Below, in pieces: positions 22,018-32,988 of a stretch of 64,000 nucleotides of DNA. The notes under the pieces were generated by a model, which saw only the letters and a list, made by a program, of their open reading frames with translations, was not told the DNA's origin and did no database searches. This DNA is from Tilletia caries (taxonomy: Eukaryota > Basidiomycota > Exobasidiomycetes > Tilletiales > Tilletiaceae): the NCBI GenBank assembly GCA_032718865.1, contig JALUTQ010000037.1, positions 620,001 to 684,000 of the forward strand, in the 5' to 3' direction. Made by a program: the position numbers and the translations under genes. Numbering within the stretch: the stretch's first letter is position 1; each line of letters starts with the position of its first letter.

Positions 22018-23197
22018 TGTGGATGCTCGCGATTGCCTGAACTGTAGGAACACGAGGAGGAACGTAGGAAGGAGGAAAAGGGATGGAGGAAGGAAAAAAT
22101 GTGAGCGTGTCGCGCAATATTCAAGGGAAGGAGACCTTCAAAAGGTCAAGAGACGCAGTCAGCGCTTAGAAGTTAGAACAGCAACGTTCGCCTTTCCGCA
22201 TGCTTTTGCGGTCCCTTTGTTCCAGTAGTGGTGGACGGAAGTCCGCTGCTCGCTTTGCTGGTTGTGGCGAGGGGTAGCGTAAGGTCATATCTCTGGTGGA
22301 AGCTGAAATGCTCAGCTTGCCTCGACCCTCGCCCAGCCGGCGCTGGGTGTGATTCGACGTCTCCAGCCCCGTTGAGGGAGAACGCAAGAGTGCAAGCCCG
22401 AACGAACGTTGACCTTGGTTGCAGAAGGATGTGGAAGAGCCGAGGCCCGGGACAAATAGGAATACATAGCTTAGAAGGGGGGTGGGGGGGGGGTTGTGTG
22501 TGTGTATATATGTCCCAAAGAGTTAGATGAAGAGTAAAGAAGCGAATGGTAAGGAAGAAATGGTAGACGGGCGACGCTGTGAAAGCATTGGAGGTGGGGT
22601 GGGCGTGGGGGCATGCAAAGTGTTGAAGTCGCGGAAGAAAGAAGGCGGGAAAGGTGAAGAAAAAGGAAAAACGGCCGAATGGGAGAAAAGGTAAGGGAAG
22701 GGTAAACTGAGAGAGAGCTTTTGAGGATGTGGGCCGCGTCGCTTGAACCGTATTCGTCGAAGGAAAGGATAGGCGGGGGCATGGTAGATATGATAACCCG
22801 AAGTCGAAAGGCGAGAAGAAGTGGGCGCTTTCACGGCGAAGGCAATAATCCCAACCAGTCCGGTCCGTCTCGCATGGGGTTTTGTCGCGCACTTGAAGAA
22901 ATTCGGAGGGTATGGGTCGAGGGCCGCTTTGTCTCGTCGGCCGCACAAAAAAAGGGGGGCAGAATGAGAAGGAAAATCTCGCAAGCGTCCGTTTAAGCCT
23001 GTCCTCGCGGCGGATACGAGGTGCGTTGCGCGGTTCCGAAAGAGAAAGTCGAATAAAAACGCAGCATTGAAGAATGTGTCCTGTCCGTTTCCCCGTGCTG
23101 TTCTGGGGCTCCCATGTAACCCCCGGGTTTGGTGGAAGCCTGAGAGAGCACCGTCGCCGACGCCTGAGAAAGCCGCGGAGGTTGAACTAGGCCCGCT
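22018..23197. other. 1.2-kb intergenic region, G-rich
   Basis: Lies between the start of the unrecognised gene and the 3' end of the bHLH gene. It contains a G run and GT-rich stretch at about 22475-22510. Long frames here are low-complexity and show no conserved sequence. It presumably holds the promoter of the 270-residue gene. Confidence 0.5.
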
Positions 23198-26100
23198 TCA
23201 GTGCTGCATGGCGTCTTCTCCCTTCCCATCGTCAACGCCGTTCGAGTAGTACGAAGGTCCGGCGCCAGCACCGCCGCCGCTGCCGCCGCGAGCAGCTTCG
23301 TTGGATACGGGGGGACCGAAGTACGTCGCAATGTTGACGCCGCACATCTGCGCTGCCTGATATCGCGCATGGTCCCGGCGGAGGAGCAAGTCGCGACGGA
23401 TTTCGAGCAGGTCACGAAGATACTCGATCGCTGTTTTCGTGAGGGAAAGGGGGAAAGAGCGTAACGCGGCATATGAGTATAAGAGCTCGCGCAAGAACGG
23501 ATACCGAAATAGAAGGAAGACTACTCACACTTCATCAGGACTATAGCCTCACTTCGAGGTCCGGCCCGCCCATCGATCCGTTCGCCACCAATCTCACATC
23601 CCGCCGCATCAGGATCGCGCTTCTTGCCCTTCGTCTTCCTCTTCTTCTTCCCGCGCCCGCTCGTGGCCCCACCATCGTCACCACCCTCATCATCATCATC
23701 CTCGTCGCCCCCACCCATCCCGCCGTCCTTGCCGCTGGCTTCGCGCTCGAGGGCTTCCTTCAGCGGCGGGACAATGTCACAGAGCAGCTCGTACCCCTTC
23801 CGGATATTCGCCCGGCGTTTCTGCTCCGACGCGATGTGGTTCGCCTTCTTCTCCGCCTCCGTCAGAAGCACATGTCCAGCCTTCAGCTTTTTCCCAGCTG
23901 CGCCGCTAGCCGCGTCAGCTGCAGCAGCAGCAGCAGCAGCAGAAGATGACGACGCGCCTTCCCCTCCGGCGGCTTTGGCGTCTCCGTCCTCGATCACAGG
24001 TCCCTTCCTGAGATCGACAATCCCATCCACATGCGCCTGCGCCCGGTCCGCCGTCTCAGCAGTGAAGAACGCCCACCCGATCGGCTCCGGAATCTTCCCG
24101 CGCGCCAGATCGACGTTGACCCTGATGTTCTGACGCGGCGGGCGGACGAGGGGCGCCCGACGCGTCGCAAACGTCGAGGCGAGGCGGGATCCTTGCGAGG
24201 AGGCAATCGCAGCGGCTGCAGCTGCTGCTGATGCTGTCGCTGCTGACACACCTGGTGGTGCGAAGGAGGAAGGTGTGGGTGGCGTGCCTGCTGCGATTGA
24301 GGTCGAGCGGTTGCGAGATTTGGAGAGGGACAGGATCGGCCGGTTTGACGAACTGTCCTCCGGCGGCGGCGGTGCTCCGCTATGGCCACTATGATGGCTT
24401 CCTGGCGTGCGCGCATTCGTCGGGGACTCGGCAGCATTGCTGCTGATGTGCGCATTGGTGTAGTATCCAGAATCAACCCCACCATACTTGATAGACGAGT
24501 TGCGAGCTCGCTTGGTCCCCATGCCTGCGCTCGACGACGGGCGTGCCCCAGCAGCAGCAGCACCAGGAGAGTGCCCGCCCTGCTGTGTATAGGAGCCCGC
24601 CGCCGGTGAATGCGGACTCAGCGCAGACGCAGTGACAAGGAAGCCACCGGGCCCTCCTCCGGGCGTCGAACCAGCCGGACTCCCCGCGTACTCCCCCGTC
24701 CCCGTCCCCGTCCCGCCGTGCCCACTTTCCGGAGTGGCGCCAGGGGCGTACGCAGCCTTGGTGGGGAAGGTGTGGGAGGTGGACATGATCAAGCCTAGGA
24801 TGCTCAGGTGGCCCGATGGGATGGTTGTTCCCTGGGGACTGGAGGCGGAGATGGGTCCGGACGCGCCTACTTGTTGCTGCAGTGACTGCGAGCGACCCTG
24901 TGCGCCGTTCGGTATCCCGGGCGCGGTCCGGTGCCGTTGGTGTGCATTTGAATCCGCCACGTTGGGAGCCGACAGGTTGCTGAAGGGGCCCTGTGCGCCG
25001 CCGCCACCAAGGTTTGCATTCGAGGTATGTGAGCGGCCGTGAGTATTGTACTCGTGCTCTTGCGTATGCATGACGATGTCCTCGTCCTCCCCGCCGCTGA
25101 GACCCATAGCCGCCGCGAGGCTCTGCTGTTGTTGCGAATGACCATTGGAGACAGCTGCGCCGGCTCCTGTGCCCGCTGGTGCACCGGCTTGACCACCTTG
25201 GCCAGCCCATTTCTCGCGTTCGAAACGCAAGTTGTTGAGTTGTTCCATCTGCCATGCCCTGTCTTGGCCATACACGCCCGAAGCGGTGGCCTGTGTTCCC
25301 GGGCCAGCTCCCGGTGGCGGTTGATGTTGTGGCTGATTGTAGAGTGCTGATGCTTGTGGCTGTATAGGCTGATGTTGATGTGATCCACGATGCTGCTGCT
25401 GCTGCTGCTGTATGGTGGCGGCAAGCTGGGGTGGAGGTGCCCATCCGCCGGCTTGTGGGCCCGCCGCTGCGCGTTGTTTGCGTAGCTGTTCGGAAGGATC
25501 GCGCATGGTGTACAGGTCGCCGTACGATTCTCCCGGGGCAGAAGTGAGAGGATACGAAGCTCCATCGTCGCGATACCCAGGTCGGCCTGCGGACCTGCCT
25601 GCGTAGGATCCCGAGCGCATCTTGTCGAACGGGTCGTTCGGGGCCGATGTAAGTCGTGATGAGGATGCTTCAGCTGAGGAAGAGGCGCCTTCGGGCGATC
25701 GGCCCTTGTCTTGGAGGTGGAGGAGGTCTGCATATGCGTCAGAGGGAGGTGCTGATAATGGCGGACCCTGGCCGGGTGCACCCATGCCGAGCATGAGGGC
25801 GTCGAGGGCGGAGCTAGAGCGGGAGTGTGTGGAGGCTGTGTCCATGGAGGTTGGGGAGATGTTGGTCGAGCGCAAATCTGATGCACTGCGCTGTTGGGTG
25901 TTGTGGGGTGGTCGTTGCTGCTCTGAAAGGGGGTGGTGATGGTGTTCATCCGGTGCTTGCTGTTGGGGTTGAGCGGAGGACCACCAGCTTGGTTGGAAGA
26001 AGGTGGCCGGCTGTTGTTTGCCGGCATTACGTTCCCAGCTCTCTGAGTTCTTGAGTCTTGCGAGGGCAATGGCGTCACTGCTTGCGGCGGACCCTGAGGT

Positions 26101-26538
26101 GGTTGCGGGCGGGGATGCAGTTGCTGTTGAGGAGGGCGTGACACCTTCGACTGCGTGATTTGTGGGCGTGGCCGGACTGTGGGGTCCTGCCGAGTAGTAG
26201 TGGTGGCGGCTCTGGTTCGTGGGTGATGCGGCGGTGGTGGCAGACGAGTGTACGCTGCGTCCGACGGTGGTGTCTGAGCCGTGGGCGAGTGAGGAGGAAC
26301 CTAGTGAGGAATGGCTCCCATTGAAGTGGTGGTGCTGGAACGGCGGCAGACCTCCGACGCTGGGTGGGAGTGCGGCGGGCACCTTGAATCGTTGTGCTCC
26401 TGCCTGGAACGGGTCGAAGCTGTCGTGGAGGTTGTTGAAGCTGTCGCGCATGAAGCGCGCCTCGTCTTCGGTGAATAACGATGATGGCGCGGTTGACCCA
26501 ACCGAGGCCGATCCTCCTGAAGTGGATGAGAACGACAT
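23198..26538 (-). CDS. bHLH transcription factor with an expanded loop (class B, E-box type)
   Basis: Two exons (26538-23529, 23430-23198) with a 98-nt intron inside helix 2; 1080 residues. About 900 residues are disordered (Ser, Gln, Gly, Pro, His). The DNA-binding domain is near the C-terminus: basic region KKANHIASEQKRRANIRKGY with H901, E905 and R909, the class-B set that reads CACGTG; helix 1 to about 922; a loop of roughly 70 residues rich in Asp, Gly and Lys; then helix 2, IVLMKSIEYLRDLLEIRRDL. Long loops are known in fungal bHLH proteins such as the MLX/RTG3-like group. It probably acts as a nuclear dimer; targets unknown. The frame stays open upstream to about 26763 after a ctctacag-like acceptor but has no ATG there, so a further 5' exon is possible. 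Confidence 0.85.
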
Positions 26539-28360
26539 TGGACTCCCGCCGGTGGTCCTTGATGATGATGCTGCTGCTGTTGATGTCGCTGTCGCTGAGG
26601 CTGTCGCTGAGGCTGATGAAGCTGCTGCTGCTTCGGATGAAGACGACGGCAGAGCTCGCCTTGCGGCCGCGTTATGAGGCGGGTATTGCACTTGGGCCTC
26701 CAGGGCGGGCAAATTGGCAGTGTGTAAGACTGTAGAGTGGGGAATGGAAACCAAGGAGATCAAAGCAAAAGGTCAGACACACAGAAGCTTTCCGCTAATA
26801 TGTATGTACGAAGATGCTCTGAGTGAGGGAGGACGTGAGGCAGAGTGGCAGCGAGCGAGCACAAGGTTAAGAGGAGTCAGTAGTCAGTGTCAGTCAGTTG
26901 TGTGTCTGAGCTACGGTCTGAGTCCTGCCTGAGACCGGGGAGTAACCCAAAGGAACCCAAAGTGTAAAACGTATGCAAAGGGTACACAACAATTATGTAG
27001 AGACCACATACGGTACCGTACCACGTCCAATATGTGACCCAGTAGTCCAACATCAACACTCCTGCAGCGCGGGGAATAGTAGGGCACAGTCCCTGCCTCG
27101 TGCTCGGACCTGTTCCTGCGCCAGACCTATCACAAATTCAGTCTCGGTCGCACGTGGAGCGATCGGTGAGACGGTCTTGACTGACCTTCGGGGCTTCGGG
27201 CTAGCTGCGACCTGCCTTCGAACAGGCCGAGTTTCATGCGGAGTAGCCGAGGCCGAATAGTGAGGTGAAAGCCGAGACACCCGGTTTGGAGGTCACAGAC
27301 TTCTTCACAAATGTCTTGAGTCTCGCGCCGGACCCGCGACTGAAAAGAAAGGCAGACCGAGCGACGTTGCTATGTACATCGTATATTCTTTCCGATCGAA
27401 AGGGGTCCGTGGTTGGGCACAGCTTTGGGTCGTCGTTTGATTGATAGGATTGCGCCGTCGCTCGGCTTGAAGCGATCATATGGCGGAAGTCGTCGTCGAG
27501 CATCATGCCGCGGCTGGAAGGAGCGAAGTTTTTTCACCTCAGCCATCTGCTGGGAAGGTCCAACTGGAGGCCAAGGTCGGCGAGAGTGACACTTGGCGAC
27601 TCCTGACGGCTTGCATAGTCAGGTGGCGGCAGTGCATACAAGCAACTGTCCCGCCCAAAGTGCCATCGATGATTGAGGACCTGTTGTTTGACCGGACCGC
27701 GAGGCGAAGATCGTTGCGAGGGTTGAAGCTTGACTGAGCATTGACCCATGTCCAGGCAACTTGAATATTGACTATATCATGCGACGGCCGGAACAACCTG
27801 TCGGACGCAGCATTTCAAGGCAGAGAGGATAGAAAAGGGCACAGGGAGAGCGGCTCAGCGGAGGGAGGAAAGAAGAATCAGCTTGAACGGATCCAAAGGG
27901 AGGTTACCGTCGACATAATCGGAGGATAACAGATGGTACTGCACATAAGTCATCCTGGAAAGAGAAGGGAAAGGAAGATTCAGCAGGCAGGGATGAAACT
28001 GTTAGTTGTTTGCATTCAGACGAAAGTGCACAGTCAGTAGCTCAACCTCGGCTTCGTATGGATCAGGGACAGATGTCAGTGAGGGAGGCGTGGCTCTGCC
28101 TTACGCCTGTGGGACTGACAAAGGTGGAGATGCAGGTATAGGTGAAGTGGAAGGTGAAGGTGAAGGTGAAGGTAAAGAAGAAGGAAAAGGAGGCAAGCAG
28201 AGAGCAGCAGATATAGAAGAGGGAGGAGGACTTTCGAATTTCGTCGCATTTATTTGGCAAAATATTTCAACGCACGCGCCCGCTCCATCACCATAACCCC
28301 CTCTCCTATACGCATGTCGACGACGGCCATCCCATCTTCTCAACGATCAGCAAGGTCAGG
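26539..28360. other. Divergent intergenic region between the bHLH and V-ATPase H genes
   Basis: 1.8 kb with no recognised gene. 26690-26760 on the minus strand looks like the end of a 5' intron of the bHLH gene. 28140-28190 contains an imprecise GGTGAA hexamer repeat. A short upstream ATG at 28314 lies out of frame with the V-ATPase start at 28361. Confidence 0.45.
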
Positions 28361-30631
28361 ATGTCAGACAGCAACGCAAAGTCACAGTCCCAGCAGGGCT
28401 CGGCCCCTGCCGCTGCCACTCCCGCTGCCGAGCGGGTATCCGCGCCTGCCCTCGTCCACGTCGCCAACACCTGGCTCGAGGAACTCTCTTCCCGCACTCG
28501 CTCCCGTCCCATCCCCTGGGAGGGATATGCTCGCGCAGACCTCGTCTCCGCAGACGAGCTCAAGCTCATCAAGAAGGTCGAGAGGGTCGCTCGCTCCAAG
28601 GTCGACGCCGTGTACGATGCCGAGGGCGGGGCCTATGCGCTCCTCTACCTCCGTCTCCTCGCCAAGTTGAGCAGGACCGACACCCTCCAGCAGATCTTGG
28701 TCCTCGTCGGCGATATGCTGCGTGATCACGATGACAGGGCCAGTCTTTTTGCCCAGTCCAAGGGAGATGCCGGCGAGCCCGAGTTCGAAGGTGTCGGTCT
28801 GCCCTACGGTCCTTTTCTCAAGTGCGTTGGCCATCTCTGACCGTCATTACTCCGCGTCTTCACTGCTCATCGTTCGTCTTTTTTTCTCCTGTTCCTCTTT
28901 TCTTTCCTTCCTGATCACCAGGCTGCTCCAGGTCCAAGATGACTTCGTTCAGATGAAGGCAGCACAGTATCTCACCCTCCTCGTCGTCTCCAGCCCGAGA
29001 AACGAAACCCCCGACCCACGCATCCTCCAAACCCTCTTCGACTTCCTCACCGCACTCATCACCACCGGTGCCTCACCCAACGCAGCTTCGGCCTCTGTCG
29101 GCACAGACTACGCGGAGGGAAACGGAGCCGACATCGGTATCCAACTCCTTGAGTCTCTCCTCCGCTCGCAGACCTACCGCGCCAAAGTGTGGGAGGACGA
29201 ACAGCGTCGACAGTCGGTGATCATCAGCAACGACGGCGAGGGACAGCAGGCAGCCTCGAAGCGAGTCGCTCCCAGTGCTCTCAAGGGACTCGTCAACATT
29301 CTTGTCAACTCCCAGATTGCGTCGTATGGCTCCAGCGCGGCCGGGTCGGGGACAGCTACGCCTAACAAGGCGGGTGCGTCCGCTTCCTCCTCGTCGGCGG
29401 CACCGTCTCAACAGCAGCAGCAACAACAGCAGGGTGGTTCGTCCTCTTCGGCGGGCAATTCCGCTCTCAATGCACCTTCGTCGTCCAATGGACAGTCGGG
29501 TGTTGGGGTTGCCGTCAACCTCAGCCCTGCACAGGCGCAGTACCAGGTCATTCTCTCCTTCTGGCTCCTCAGCTTTGACGCCGACATTGCCGCCAATCTC
29601 AATGTGTGAGTTTTTGGATTCGTATTGTGCTAGAGAAATGCTCGATTACTCACTATTGCGATACTTTCTTTCACAGTAAATTCGGGATCGTTCCTTTGCT
29701 TGCTGACATCGCCCGGCGTGCCGTCAAAGAAAAGGTGATCCGAATCATCTTCTCCACCTTCAAGGTGAGCTTTTCTTCTGTTTTTGATATATATATCACC
29801 GCAGCCTTCTAACAACGTGCGAATCATCGCTTTCCCCCCTATACCACAGAACCTACTTACGAAAGCTCCCGATGCCAACGCACCTGCATTGATCGGCTCG
29901 CGCATTTTGCCCCTCAGCGAGACTCTAGCTGCAAGAAAATGGAGCGACGAAGACATCGAGGAGGATCTCAAGGCGGTGCAAGAAGTTCTCAGCGAGCGAT
30001 TGAAGTGGATGAGGTGAGTGTCCTCCTTCTGAGTTCCGTCGTGGGATCGCACCGCCCCTATGATACTAAACCATCCTTTTTTCCTTCAACAGCACATACG
30101 ACGAGTACGTCTCCGAACTCATTTCCGGCGAGCTATCATGGGACAACCCCGCCCACGAGCTTGACGACTTCTGGAAGAAGAATGCCGAAAAGCTCACCGA
30201 GAACGAGTCGGAGAACCTGCGCTTGCTCGTCGGCATCATTGAGCGAGCGGCCAGTGGGGTCGTCTTGGACGGTGCCGATGGCTCGGCGGCTGAGATCCAA
30301 GACGGGGCCAATGGTGATGCGAAGCTGGCGCTGAAGGAGAACACGACCAGTGTGGCGATTGCGCTGCATGATGTTCGGAAGTTTGTGCAGTTCAACGAGA
30401 GTGGCAAGCGGTACGTACTTTCTTTCGTAACTTTGGCTTTTTCAACTTGACGACCACTGATTGGCCTTTTGAATTCATGACTTTAGACGGCTGGAAGAGC
30501 TCGGTGCGAAGGTCAAGATCATGTCGCTCATGTCCCACCCCGATGCGGAGGTCAAGTACCAGGCGCTGAACACGGTTGGGGTCTTGCTTTCGGCCAGCTG
30601 GAGGACGCAGCCGTCGTCGGGCAAGGCTTAG
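28361..30631 (+). CDS. VMA13: V-type proton ATPase subunit H (V1 sector)
   Basis: Six exons, 28361-28821, 28922-29605, 29677-29764, 29850-30013, 30093-30410 and 30487-30631; 619 residues. The N-terminal HEAT-like domain has DDFVQMKAAQYLTLLV, LLESLLRSQTYR, SFWLLSFDADIAANLN and FGIVPLLADIARRAVKEKVIR. The C-terminal domain has TYDEYVSELISGELSWDNP, DDFWKKNAEKL, ALHDVRKFVQFNESGKR and EVKYQALNTVGVLLSASW, matching human ATP6V1H in order and spacing. Subunit H sits on the V1 sector, couples it to ion transport in the assembled enzyme and blocks ATPase activity when V1 is free. It works at the cytosolic face of vacuole and endomembranes. The protein is longer than usual (440-480) mainly because of a Ser/Ala/Gln insert near 29330-29515. 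Confidence 0.93.
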
Positions 30632-30990
30632 ATTCCCTACCGGCGTCTCTCACTTGTTATTCCTCTTGTCTTTACTCTCTCCTACATCTTTTGATTCGTG
30701 AATACGACCTCTCTTCATCCGGAAAAGTTTTGAGGTTGTCGTTGCGTGGGCGGTGGATGGATGGGTTGACCGAAAAGTGAGCGAGCGTGCACGGATCATC
30801 GTGCCCCACCCCAAACAACCACAGCCTTGCTTCTTTCTCACTCTCACCACTTTCCATCTCATCTCAGCTTTTTATAAGAAGGAGAAGTTGCCGTCTCTCT
30901 TGGCCTACTTTCCTCCTTCGCCCATCTCTCTCCTCTCTCCAGGTGCGATCCGAAAACAGCTACATAGACCGCCTCAATCCGATTCGAATC
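30632..30990. other. Intergenic region and leader of PDA1
   Basis: 359 bp between tandem genes. It contains TTTATAAG near 30870, about 120 bp before the PDA1 ATG, a plausible TATA-like element, followed by a pyrimidine-rich leader ending in ctctccag, which may be a 5'-UTR intron acceptor. Confidence 0.4.
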
Positions 30991-32574
30991 ATGGTTGCCT
31001 CCCTTGTGCGACCCGTGGCACGCTCCGCCGTGACCGCTGCCGCCTCCTCGTCTCGCGCCGGCAGTCGCTGCCTGCTATCGACCTCAGCCACTGCGGCGCG
31101 TCCTGCGCTCTCTGCCGTCAACTCGGCGCGGACCGCTTCCGTCAAGAGCCAAGTAGGGGCTGCTCCGGCGACTCTTTCCATTCGCCACGTCCACGCCTCC
31201 GCCGACACGTCCGCGCTCCAATCAGACTCCGTGCCCTCGTCTCCCTCCGACAAATTCACCGTAGCCCTGTCCGCGGAGAGTTTCCACACGCACCTGCTTG
31301 AGTCCGGGCCGTCGACGGAGGTGGAGACGAGCAAGGAGCACCTGGTGCATCTCTACGAGGAGATGGTGAAGATGCGTCGGATGGAGATGGCTGCTGATCA
31401 GCTGTACAAGCAGAAGATGATCCGCGGGTTCTGTCATCTGGCGATTGGGCAGGAGGCGGTTGCTGTGGGTATGGAGTCGGCGATGCAGCGCACGGATAAG
31501 CTCATTACTGCGTATCGGTGCCATCCGTTCACGGTCCAGCGGGGCGGTACGATCAAGAGCGTGATTGCTGAGCTCTTCGGTGAGTTTTCTTCGCGAAGGT
31601 GCATACAGCTCGCAGCGTGGATGGGCGACTTACACCTTTCTCCGACATGTGATCTAACAGGTCGCGAAGCCGGTATCTCCAAGGGCAAGGGTGGCTCGAT
31701 GCACATGTTCACCCCAACCTTCTTCGGCGGCAACGGCATTGTCGGCGCGCAAGTGCCCGTCGGCGCAGGTATCGCCTTTGCGCAGAAGTACAACGGCACC
31801 AAGGACGCCGTCTTTGCGATGTACGGCGACGGCGCGTCGAACCAGGGCCAGGTGTTCGAGGCATTCAACATGTCCAAGCTGTGGGGGTTGCCTTGCATTT
31901 TCATCTGTGAGAACAACCGGTACGGCATGGGCACGAGTGCCGAGCGTTCCAGTATGAACACGCAGTACTACAAGCGCGGTGACGTGATCCCTGGTCTTCA
32001 GGTGAGTTGCTTCCCCCAAATATCCTTTGATTACATGCGGAACTGACTTTCTGTTTTCGCGTTGTAGGTGAATGCCATGGACGTGCTCGCTGTGCACCAA
32101 GCGACTGCCTTCGCGCGCAAGTGGACAACTGAGGGCAATGGCCCTCTCGTGATGGAGCTCGTCACCTACCGATACGGCGGCCACTCCCTCTCGGACCCCG
32201 GCACGACCTACCGAACGCGTGACGAGATCCAGGCGATGCGATCGTCCTCGGACCCGATCCAAGGTCTCAAGACGAAGATTCTCGAGTGGGGCGTGGTCGA
32301 GGAGTCCGAGTTGAAGAAGATTGACAAGGCGGCGAAGGAGGAGGTTGACCAGGCTGTGGAGGAGGCTAAGCTGAGCCCTGAGCCTGCGGTGTCGACGCTG
32401 TGGGATGACATCTAGTGAGTTCTTCTTCGGCTTTCTTTTCGTCGTAGTCTTTCTCTCGCTCGTACATACTGATAACTGAGCTCCGACCCTCGTCTTCGTC
32501 CCAACAGCTACCCCGGCTCCGAGCCCGACTGGATGCGTGGCAGGGAACGGGAGGAGATTAAGCGATTCCGTTGA
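30991..32574 (+). CDS. PDA1: Pyruvate dehydrogenase E1 component subunit alpha, mitochondrial
   Basis: Four exons, 30991-31579, 31661-32001, 32068-32414 and 32508-32574; 447 residues. The first ~80 residues are rich in Ala, Ser, Arg and Val with no acidic run, a mitochondrial presequence. The thiamine-diphosphate motif GDGASNQG...CENN occupies about 252-282. The phosphorylation loop [20 protein letters not shown] lies at about 344-363. The main regulatory serine is kept (S350), while the second human phosphosite is Thr here. With E1 beta the enzyme decarboxylates pyruvate and passes the acetyl group to E2 in the matrix. Length and motifs are normal. The transposable element starts 317 bp after the stop codon. 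Confidence 0.97.
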
Positions 32575-32884
32575 GAGTCGCGCGACCCTCTCCCTCTCTC
32601 GCCCGTCCCTTACTCGCCCAGGCCGTACCAGCGTTTCCTCCCACCAAATCCATTGTTTCCTAGATCTGTACCATTTCTTTCCAACACTCAAGCGTCACGC
32701 GTCACTTCGAAGGCGAGTCTCAACCGTAGCGTCTGTCACCACCCAAGATAACAGAGGCGCGTAGGGTCAGGCGGTCAGGTTCTTTGGGAAAAGTCGCCCA
32801 GCGCTGCCCGCTGCCCGCCGCTGCCCGGACTTGCAGTTCTCCAGATGCAGATCATGAGAAAGGGGAAAGTGGGAGAGAGAGAGA
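32575..32884. other. 3' flank of PDA1 up to the transposable element
   Basis: 310 bp with no gene. It includes a degenerate 'gctgcccgccgctgcccg' tract near 32800-32830. The last 6 bp (32885-32890) are the left target duplication of the element. Confidence 0.5.
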
Positions 32885-32890
32885 GATGAG

Positions 32891-32988
32891 TATGGAACGC
32901 CGTTTTCACCACCTCCGCTTTCCCTTTTCGCTTTTCGCTTTCCGCTTTTCGCTTTTCGCTTTTCGCTTTTCCCTTTTCCCTTTTCGCC
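32891..32988 (+). repeat. Left terminal inverted repeat of element copy 1
   Basis: Unique outer ~28 bp (TATGGAACGCCGTTTTCACC onward), then roughly ten heptamer units TTTTCGC with TTTCCGC and TTTTCCC variants, ending TTTTCGCC. Confidence 0.9.

Noticed and set aside
22173..22946. Long Pro/Ser/Phe-rich frames in the gap before the bHLH gene
   Set aside because: They arise from G/A-rich DNA read on the other strand, lack conserved blocks and overlap each other in different frames.
28140..28190. GGTGAA repeats as a possible regulatory array
   Set aside because: Imprecise, short and within G/A-rich DNA; nothing distinguishes it from simple-sequence noise.
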